Of a stretch of 51,118 bases of DNA, positions 45,800-51,118 are shown one piece after another. The notes below the pieces were generated by a model. The model had not been told where the DNA came from and searched no databases. It saw only the letters and a list, made by a program, of their open reading frames with translations. Position numbers and translations under genes: made by a program. The stretch covers positions 1-51,118 of the forward strand of contig QKHT01000038.1 of the NCBI GenBank assembly GCA_003249935.1, in the 5' to 3' direction. The number at the start of each line of letters is the position of its first letter. Position 1 is the stretch's first letter. Source of the DNA: Bacteroidota bacterium (GTDB taxonomy: Bacteria > Bacteroidota > Bacteroidia > Bacteroidales > UBA5342).

Positions 45800-47325
45800 A
45801 GCGATTAAATCAATTGGGCAGGCTTCGACCTGCCTTTTTTCTTATTCTGTTTGTTGCGGCTTCAATCTTAGCGCAACAACCCAAACGTCGGCGCATTTCG
45901 CTCGAATGGGCCGATAAAACGTTATATGATGCCACTATCGATAAAGATGCGCGCTTTTTGGTTGGCCATGTAAAATTTATGGATCAGGGGGCATTTATGT
46001 ATTGCGATAGTGCCGTATTGCGCGAAAACAATAACAATTTCGATGCTTATGGTTCAGTACATATTGTAAGAGGCGACACTTTCCATGTGTATGGCAATAC
46101 GCTCTTTTACGATGGATTTACTAAGATTGCCCAACTTCGCGGCAATATAAAGCTTATCAATAAAACGACTGTTTTAACCACCGATAAGCTCGATTACGAC
46201 CTTGGAAACGATATTGGTTACTATTACGAAAATGGTAAAATTGTGGATAGTACCACTACATTAACCAGTTTGATAGGCCGATACTATGCCAAAACTGAAG
46301 ATGTACATTTTCGTAAAAATGTGGTGGCTACAAATCCTGAGTATGTAATGACTACCGATACACTCAACTATAATACGGTAAGTGACATTGCCATTATTCT
46401 GGGACCGACAAAAATTGTGGGCGACAGTGCCTATGGCTATTCCGAAAAAGGATGGTACAACATGAAGACCAAAGATTTGAATCTCGATAAAAATTCGATT
46501 CTGATAAAAAAGAACCAGAAGATGAAGGGCGATAATATATTCTTTAACCGGTTGAAAAATATTGGAAAAAACAGCAGTTTTATCGAACTTGAAGATACGG
46601 CTCAAAAAGTGATAATGAGCGGGAAAAATGGGTTTTACGACGATGCAGCCGGTTTTTCTTTTCTTACCGATTCTGCTGTATTTAAGCAATATACACCTAC
46701 CGATACACTGTTTTTGCATGCAGATACGTTGCAATCGGTTATCGATACCTCGGGCCAACGGGTGTTAAAAGCATACCATAACGTACGATTCTGGAGAAGA
46801 GATGTGCAAGGCAAATGCGATTCGTTGGTGTATGCTATGGCCGATTCTACAATAAGAATGTTTAATGAACCGGTATTGTGGTCGCAATACAATCAGCTTA
46901 CAGGGACCTATATTCGTATTTACAATGCAAATGGTAAAATAGATCATGTAGAGATGGAAGATAAGGCCATGGTTATTTCCCGCGAGGATTCATTGCGGTT
47001 CAACCAGATAAAAGGTGCGCTAATCACCGGCTATATGTTTAACAATACGTTGAATAAAATTTATGTCGACGGGAATGCGCAAAGCTTATATTTCCCTCGT
47101 GATAAGCAGTTTATTATTGGTATGAATTATGTGGAGAGCAGTTACCTTACCATTTACTTTGAGGGCGGTAAGTCGATAAAACGAATTGTAATGACCCCGC
47201 AAACCACCGGTAAAATGCAGCCGCCCAACCTTAAAGCCAATGGTGATGAAAAGCTCGACGGATTTACCTGGCAGCATCTGATTCGACCCTCATCGCGCGA
47301 AGATATATTTAGAAAAACCAAATAG
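45796..47325 (+). CDS. OstA/LptA-like outer-membrane biogenesis protein
   Basis: A secreted beta-jellyroll protein of the OstA family, which includes LptA and the LptD N-terminus, acting in lipopolysaccharide transport. The signal peptide is RPAFFLILFVAASILAQQ. Repeated OstA-type strands follow (GHVKFMDQGAFMYCDSAVL, FDAYGSVHIVRGDTFHVYG, LRGNIKLINKTTVLTTDKLD), as in LptA. The length of 509 residues exceeds LptA, and no LptD barrel is present, as is usual for this phylum-specific form. Its ATG overlaps the SurA-like stop (ATGA), so both are made together. Confidence 0.88.
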   Translation: MKRLNQLGRLRPAFFLILFVAASILAQQPKRRRISLEWADKTLYDATIDKDARFLVGHVKFMDQGAFMYCDSAVLRENNNNFDAYGSVHIVRGDTFHVYGNTLFYDGFTKIAQLRGNIKLINKTTVLTTDKLDYDLGNDIGYYYENGKIVDSTTTLTSLIGRYYAKTEDVHFRKNVVATNPEYVMTTDTLNYNTVSDIAIILGPTKIVGDSAYGYSEKGWYNMKTKDLNLDKNSILIKKNQKMKGDNIFFNRLKNIGKNSSFIELEDTAQKVIMSGKNGFYDDAAGFSFLTDSAVFKQYTPTDTLFLHADTLQSVIDTSGQRVLKAYHNVRFWRRDVQGKCDSLVYAMADSTIRMFNEPVLWSQYNQLTGTYIRIYNANGKIDHVEMEDKAMVISREDSLRFNQIKGALITGYMFNNTLNKIYVDGNAQSLYFPRDKQFIIGMNYVESSYLTIYFEGGKSIKRIVMTPQTTGKMQPPNLKANGDEKLDGFTWQHLIRPSSREDIFRKTK

Positions 47326-47333
47326 TTAATAAT

Positions 47334-47388
47334 AAAAAGCTTTTTGCAATTATGCCATTTAACCGACATAATGCAATAAGCTTTTTGT
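47334..47388. terminator. Long imperfect bidirectional terminator hairpin
   Basis: Arms starting AAAAAGCTTTTTGCA and ending TGCAATAAGCTTTTT pair over about 20 bp with one mismatch and one bulge, with a T tract on each strand. It lies between convergent genes. Confidence 0.85.
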
Positions 47389-47402
47389 GTGAACCTATGC
47401 TA

Positions 47403-48215
47403 CTACAAAACCTGTTTAAGATATTGCGCCATTTTTACATTTAAAAGCCACTGATTTTGGATTGGGATATTCGTATATGGTTGATATGGCATGTACGGAT
47501 ATGGACCAAATTCGGGGCAGATGTAAAACTCCTTTGCACCACGCTGTTCTGCTTTGGTCAAAATCTCTTTCCACCATGCTACAAAAGTATTCAATGCCTC
47601 TTTCCACTCCGGCGCAAAGGGATCATTAACCTGTGCCGATTGGGTATGGCCGATGCGGGCGTGTAGATAGTAGCTGTGCGACATAGCCAGGGCCAATGCG
47701 GGTTGTTGATCTTCCAGAAAACTTTCGCTTACATTGCACCAGTGCGAAAAATCGGCATTCAGCCTTAATTGCGGATATTTGTTCAGATACGTTTTTGTGG
47801 AAAAGGCCGAATAGTTGAACCGGCCACGGTGTGTTTCGTGAATAATTCGGATGCCTGTTTCCTGCTCAATTTTAAAAGCTTTTTCAATGACTTTGCAGTT
47901 ATCTTCGAACGAGAAATAGTCCTTACCGGTATGCGAATTGATAAACACCGGATTGAGTGCCGCAAGGTATTGTAACCGCTCCGAAAATCTGATAATGTAC
48001 GCTTCAACTGTTTCTGCTTGCAACGGCAACCACTGCTGAGCAATAAATGCACATTGGGTTGTTTTGATGGCATTGAGTAACTCTTTTTCAAATGCTTTGT
48101 CGGCTGGCACATTCACTTCCACGCCATCGTACCCCGCTTCCAATGCTTTGTCGATAAACGCTGCGCCACCTATACCATCCTGTCCCCAATAGGGACATAT
48201 ATATTTTACTACCAT
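47403..48215 (-). CDS. Sugar phosphate isomerase/epimerase (AP endonuclease 2 / xylose isomerase-like TIM barrel)
   Basis: A 270-residue TIM-barrel protein. Divalent-metal ligands typical of the family are visible: HETHRGR (Glu127), NADFSHWC (Asp155 and His158), YLHARIGH (His185) and CPEFGPYP (Glu235). No signal peptide is present, so it acts in the cytoplasm. It is 26 nt downstream of the PhyH-family gene in one operon, and the AraC regulator is divergent. This suggests a small catabolic unit for a sugar or polyol, whose substrate is unknown. Confidence 0.88.
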   Translation of the reverse strand: MVVKYICPYWGQDGIGGAAFIDKALEAGYDGVEVNVPADKAFEKELLNAIKTTQCAFIAQQWLPLQAETVEAYIIRFSERLQYLAALNPVFINSHTGKDYFSFEDNCKVIEKAFKIEQETGIRIIHETHRGRFNYSAFSTKTYLNKYPQLRLNADFSHWCNVSESFLEDQQPALALAMSHSYYLHARIGHTQSAQVNDPFAPEWKEALNTFVAWWKEILTKAEQRGAKEFYICPEFGPYPYMPYQPYTNIPIQNQWLLNVKMAQYLKQVL

Positions 48216-48241
48216 TTTGTGAGTCGGTTAATACAAAAATA

Positions 48242-49123
48242 TTACATTGGGAATAATTTAGGAAAAAATTGTCCTTCCATTTTTTGTCCTTTGTTTATTT
48301 TTGGTACGCCAACTAATATCTCTTCATCCGAATTTGATTGAGTGCCATCGGCAAACACATTCAATACAAAAGCACGTCTTTGCTTATCCGAAAAGTTTTC
48401 GAATGAACCGTGTACTAATAGCGGGTGGTGAAAAGCGGCATATCCTTTCTTCATTTCTATTGGCACCGGATTATCCAGCTGTTGTGCCTGTTCGGGTGTA
48501 AGATAGGTGCGAAGTTCGTTCATGGCACCGGTAAGTACCGGTTTATCGAGTAACCCCCATTCCTGACTTTTGGGTATATACTGTAAGCAACCGTTTTCCT
48601 GCGATGCATCGTCGAGACCAATCCATGCCGTTAAATGTTGCATGGGTGTTGAGCGTGTCCAGTACGAATAGTCCTGATGCCAGGCCACTACGCCACCATG
48701 TTTGGCCGGTTTACAAAACAGTTGATCGTGCCAGAATCTTACATCTTTATTTCCTAACAGCTGGTAAGCTGCCATTACAAATGCTGGATTCCATAATACA
48801 TCGTGAAATCCCGGTGTCATGCGCCAATGCCCTAACGAATGGAAGATGATTTTTGTGGGATCTGTGGATTCATTGGTGTGAAATTCATATAGCAAATCGT
48901 GGTTTGGATGTTTGGTATCCATGATAATATTCAGTTCTTCATTGAGTTGGTCAACTTGCCACTCTTCAAGTAATTTGATGTTCGAAACATATCCGAATTC
49001 GTTAAAATGAGCCACCTGTTCGTCGCTTATTTTATACTTTTCCCACGCTTCGGGCGTAGTTGGCCAGCTAAACATTTCCGAAACCAACTGACTGTGCATT
49101 GAAAGATCTCTGTTCAATTTCAT
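48242..49123 (-). CDS. Phytanoyl-CoA dioxygenase (PhyH) family Fe(II)/2-oxoglutarate oxygenase
   Basis: A 293-residue non-heme iron oxygenase. The facial triad is readable: VVAWHQDYSYW gives His149 and Asp151, and PLLVHGSFEN gives the distal His238, with Arg249/250 as the likely 2-oxoglutarate ligand. Related proteins hydroxylate small molecules. Its pairing with a TIM-barrel isomerase and an AraC regulator points to catabolism, but the substrate is not known. A -7 motif at 49158 lies 35 nt upstream of the ATG. An oxygen-dependent enzyme suggests that the host is not strictly anaerobic. Confidence 0.9.
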   Translation of the reverse strand: MKLNRDLSMHSQLVSEMFSWPTTPEAWEKYKISDEQVAHFNEFGYVSNIKLLEEWQVDQLNEELNIIMDTKHPNHDLLYEFHTNESTDPTKIIFHSLGHWRMTPGFHDVLWNPAFVMAAYQLLGNKDVRFWHDQLFCKPAKHGGVVAWHQDYSYWTRSTPMQHLTAWIGLDDASQENGCLQYIPKSQEWGLLDKPVLTGAMNELRTYLTPEQAQQLDNPVPIEMKKGYAAFHHPLLVHGSFENFSDKQRRAFVLNVFADGTQSNSDEEILVGVPKINKGQKMEGQFFPKLFPM

Positions 49124-49157
49124 AATTAGATGTATTTGTATTCTTATTTATACTTAA

Positions 49158-49165
49158 CAAAAATA
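49158..49165 (-). promoter_or_regulatory. Candidate -7 element for the PhyH-isomerase operon
   Basis: TATTTTTG on the minus strand fits TAnnTTTG, with no clear -33 element. It lies in the 146-nt divergent gap shared with the AraC gene. Confidence 0.4.
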
Positions 49166-49269
49166 AGAAGGGTTGACGATTTATTTGTATCTGTTATTAA
49201 CCAAAACATATTCTATTTTGTTGTATAACTATTATTATTAATGAATAGAGTACATAGATAGGTTATAAA

Positions 49270-50115
49270 ATGAAAGCAATTCTCGAAACTATAGAATCAA
49301 ATGCGCATACCATTACGTCGTATCATTACCAACAGAATACTTTTGGTGCGCCATGGCATTTTCATCCGCAATTCGAATTGGTTTATATTGTTTCGGGCCA
49401 GGGTACCCGATATGTTGGTAATAGCATCGAACTGTTCGAGAAGGGCGATTTTGTGCTTATTGCAGGCAATGTGCCGCATTGTTGGAAAAATAGTTCCGAT
49501 TACGTTGGTGCTTGTCACTCTATTGTGGTTCAATGGATGCCAAATGCGATAAAATCGCTACCGGAGTTTAATGTATTCGATGGATTAGTTGCAAAAGCAA
49601 AACTTGGAATACATTTTTCTCCTGATGATCCGGTTCATTACGAAACGTTAATGAATAATGTGGTCGTTAATGATCCACTTTTAAGGGTTCTCAATTTTCT
49701 AATGCTTTTTTCGGAACTCAAAAATGAAGTAAACTACCGGCTTTTGTGCGATAGCGAACAAGAATATAAATTAAGTGTCGTAAATAACGACCGACTGAAT
49801 AAAGTGTATCTGTTTATCGAGAATCATTTTGATGAAAAGGTGACTCTTAAGGATATTGCATCGGAAGTGAATATGGGAAGTGAATCTTTTAGTCGTTTTT
49901 TTAGTGAGTCAATGAATAAACCGTTCTTTTCGTTTTTGAACGAGTTCAGAATAAAAAAGGCATGTAAAATGCTTTCGGAAACCAATCGGTCGGTTTCCGA
50001 AATTTGCTATAGTTGTGGTTTCGAAAGCCTGCCTTTCTTTCATAAACAGTTCAAAAAGTATAAAGATACCACGCCATTCAGGTACCGCACTTCATTCTTA
50101 AAAGCGATGACTTAA
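49270..50115 (+). CDS. AraC-family transcriptional regulator with cupin sensor
   Basis: A 281-residue regulator. The N-terminal cupin-like domain (WHFHPQFELVYIVSGQGTRY, ELFEKGDFVLIAGNVPHCW) senses a ligand. The C-terminal AraC DNA-binding domain has both helix-turn-helix units: VTLKDIASEVNMGSESFSRF and SVSEICYSCGFESLPFFHKQ. It is transcribed away from the PhyH-isomerase operon and probably controls it. No operator repeats are clearly visible in the gap. Confidence 0.93.
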   Translation: MKAILETIESNAHTITSYHYQQNTFGAPWHFHPQFELVYIVSGQGTRYVGNSIELFEKGDFVLIAGNVPHCWKNSSDYVGACHSIVVQWMPNAIKSLPEFNVFDGLVAKAKLGIHFSPDDPVHYETLMNNVVVNDPLLRVLNFLMLFSELKNEVNYRLLCDSEQEYKLSVVNNDRLNKVYLFIENHFDEKVTLKDIASEVNMGSESFSRFFSESMNKPFFSFLNEFRIKKACKMLSETNRSVSEICYSCGFESLPFFHKQFKKYKDTTPFRYRTSFLKAMT

Positions 50116-50349
50116 CGGGCTGTTGGCTGTTGACTATTGGGCAAGTGAGCAATTGGCACTATGTTCACCACCAACAAGGCACAAATGCACAAAGAATTAG
50201 GTCGTTAAAACAATCTCCAATTAATGCAAAAAATCGGTGTTTTATCGCAAAGGTAAAGGCGGAAGGGGAGAGCTTGTATTAACCAATCGTTTCATCGAAT
50301 AGCATAATCCCATCGTCACATAGCACATTATTAATATTGTGGCATGTTT

Positions 50350-50429
50350 CTACCATAATTGCACCGCTACGCGGCTCGAAGATAAAAAATAGTTCAATAC
50401 AAAGCCGCGTAGCGGCGGCATTATGGTAG
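50350..50429. repeat. Inverted repeat doublet 1 (REPIN-like)
   Basis: An inverted copy (50350-50376) and a direct copy (50403-50429) face each other across 26 nt and can form a hairpin of about 25 bp with few mismatches. Confidence 0.8.
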
Positions 50430-50608
50430 AGATATGCAATTATTTACGGTTCAAATAGCCGCATAGCGGCGGCATTATGGTAGAAGAATTAACCGAACAG
50501 ATATTTATATAGCCGCATAGCGGCGGCATTATGGTAGCATAATTTATTGTCGCAAAAAGGAATGATGCCACCGCTACGCGGCTCTGCATTTATATTGTAG
50601 CATGTTTA

Positions 50609-50688
50609 CTACCATAATTGCACCGCTACGCGGCTCGAAAGTGAAAAATCATTCGATAATCAGCCGCATAGCGGCGACAGTTTGGCAG
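50609..50688. repeat. Inverted repeat doublet 2 (REPIN-like)
   Basis: Inverted copy (50609-50635) and direct copy (50662-50688) are separated by 26 nt, as in doublet 1. Both loops start CGAA and share an AAAAAT stretch. The right arm is the CAGTTTGGCAG variant, so the outer pairing is weaker. Confidence 0.75.
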
Positions 50689-50774
50689 AAGAATTAACCG
50701 AACAGATATTTATATAGCCGCATAGCGGCGGCATTATGGTAGAGATATGCAATTATTTACGGTTCAAATAGCCG

Positions 50775-50818
50775 CATAGCGGCGACAGTTTGGTAGCATA
50801 GCGGCGACAGTTTGGTAG
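50775..50818 (+). repeat. 22-bp perfect tandem duplication inside the array
   Basis: The segment CATAGCGGCGACAGTTTGG plus TAG occurs twice back to back (50775-50796 and 50797-50818). This explains the one 76-bp interval (54 + 22) and points to replication slippage. Confidence 0.9.
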
Positions 50819-50980
50819 AAGAATTAACCGAACAGATGTTTATATAGCCGCATAGCGGCGCCATTATGGTAGATGAATTAAATGAGCAGTTGTTTATTTA
50901 GCCGCATAGCGGCGGCAGTATGGTAGAAGAATTAACCGAACAGATATTTATATAGCCGCGTAGCGGCGGCAGTATGGTAG

Positions 50981-51118
50981 AATGATTGTATGAATATTAA
51001 CACAAAAATATTTGTATGCGGTAACGAGGCCACATTTTTAGTGGAGTATCTCACCATGACGGGTATTTATGTTTTTAGTATATTTTATTGAATAATGTTA
51101 AAACTAAAAATAGAACAG
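50981..51118. other. Region right of the repeat array
   Basis: A 33-codon frame starts at ATG 50990 and ends at 51091; it has no recognised family. A small inverted pair CCAC/GTGG surrounds ATTTTTA near 51030-51044. No gene is supported. Confidence 0.35.

Larger units (their letters stand above)
50350..50980. repeat. REP/REPIN-like palindromic repeat array, 27-bp repeat and 27-bp spacers with a 54-bp period
   Basis: The 27-bp repeat begins AGCCGC(A/G)TAGCGGC and ends CATTATGGTAG in its commonest form. It appears as ten direct copies starting at 50403, 50457, 50511, 50662, 50716, 50770, 50846, 50900 and 50954, plus a partial copy at 50797. Two full inverted copies lie at 50350-50376 and 50609-50635, with a truncated inverted copy near 50565-50583. 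Neighbouring direct copies are 54 bp apart except where a 22-bp duplication or an inverted module intervenes. Spacers are 27 bp and reused in three kinds. The core GCCGC-ATA-GCGGC is a hairpin. There is no open frame across it and no cas or transposase gene in view. Variants ending CAGTTTGGTAG occur at three copies. Confidence 0.9.

Noticed and set aside
46261-46758. 165-codon minus-strand frame
   Set aside because: Antisense to the OstA-like gene; a shadow of its codon pattern.
50350-50980. CRISPR array
   Set aside because: Repeat and spacer lengths (27/27) look CRISPR-like, but spacers are reused several times, repeats vary, inverted copies occur inside, and no cas gene is present.
50990-51091. 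33-codon frame right of the repeat array
   Set aside because: It starts at an ATG and reads plausibly, but has no ribosome site or known family and sits next to repeats; kept only as a remark.

Overview
This window is a low-GC chromosomal segment of a member of the Bacteroidota, most likely Bacteroidales or Marinilabiliales-like (family-level placement is inference). The evidence is a SusC/SusD pair, a GldJ-type lipoprotein, Bacteroidetes -7 promoter motifs (TAnnTTTG), a UpxY-type NusG paralogue, and phylum-typical neighbourhoods (DUF4271-hemD-rnpA-yidD and the SurA-like/OstA-like cluster). No phage, plasmid or cas genes are visible.

Layout. 1-6.9 kb: the 3' part of a glycan-uptake operon (SusC, SusD, two surface lipoproteins) closed by a terminator. 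7.0-7.8 kb: a DMT/EamA exporter broken by a frameshift. 7.9-9.8 kb (minus): a biotin carrier and a carboxyltransferase of an acyl-CoA carboxylase/decarboxylase. 10.1-12.1 kb: gyrB. 12.2-16.8 kb (minus): a three-gene glycogen/alpha-glucan operon (debranching enzyme, GT4, GH57). 16.9-18.4 kb (minus): gldJ-like lipoprotein. 18.6-27.5 kb: a compact exopolysaccharide operon (Wza, Wzc kinase, UpxY, Wzx, Wzy/ligase, RfbC, RfbD, RfbA) without a single glycosyltransferase and without rfbB. 27.6-28.9 kb (minus): a CoA transferase, followed by about 0.86 kb with no recognisable gene. 29.7-30.7 kb: a TetR regulator with a likely self-operator, and tRNA-Ser(UGA). 30.9-34.1 kb: an M20 dipeptidase, a degenerate PhnW-like aminotransferase lacking the PLP lysine, and an APS-reductase-type CysH. 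34.1-34.3 kb: a structured intergenic element resembling flavo-1 RNAs. 34.35-39.3 kb: a housekeeping run (dCMP deaminase, CtpA protease, LOG-family protein, DUF4271, HemD, terminator, RnpA, YidD) facing recQ (minus). 41.6-47.3 kb: three SurA-like periplasmic folding proteins plus an OstA/LptA-like protein. 47.4-50.1 kb: a sugar isomerase and a PhyH oxygenase (minus), divergent from an AraC regulator. 50.35-50.98 kb: a striking array of palindromic REP-like repeats.

Functional reading. The cell imports oligosaccharides (SusCD), stores glucose as glycogen, builds and exports an extracellular polysaccharide, and maintains its outer membrane through SurA/OstA-type factors. GldJ suggests gliding or type IX secretion. 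The least ordinary features are the terminal REP/REPIN-like array (27-bp hairpin repeat alternating with 27-bp spacers at a strict 54-bp period, with reused spacers and two inverted doublets), the lysine-less PhnW-like protein, the glycosyltransferase-free EPS operon with its NusG paralogue in third position, and the flavo-1-like element. Start codons were moved from the longest open frame wherever a promoter motif, terminator or family alignment argued for an internal ATG.
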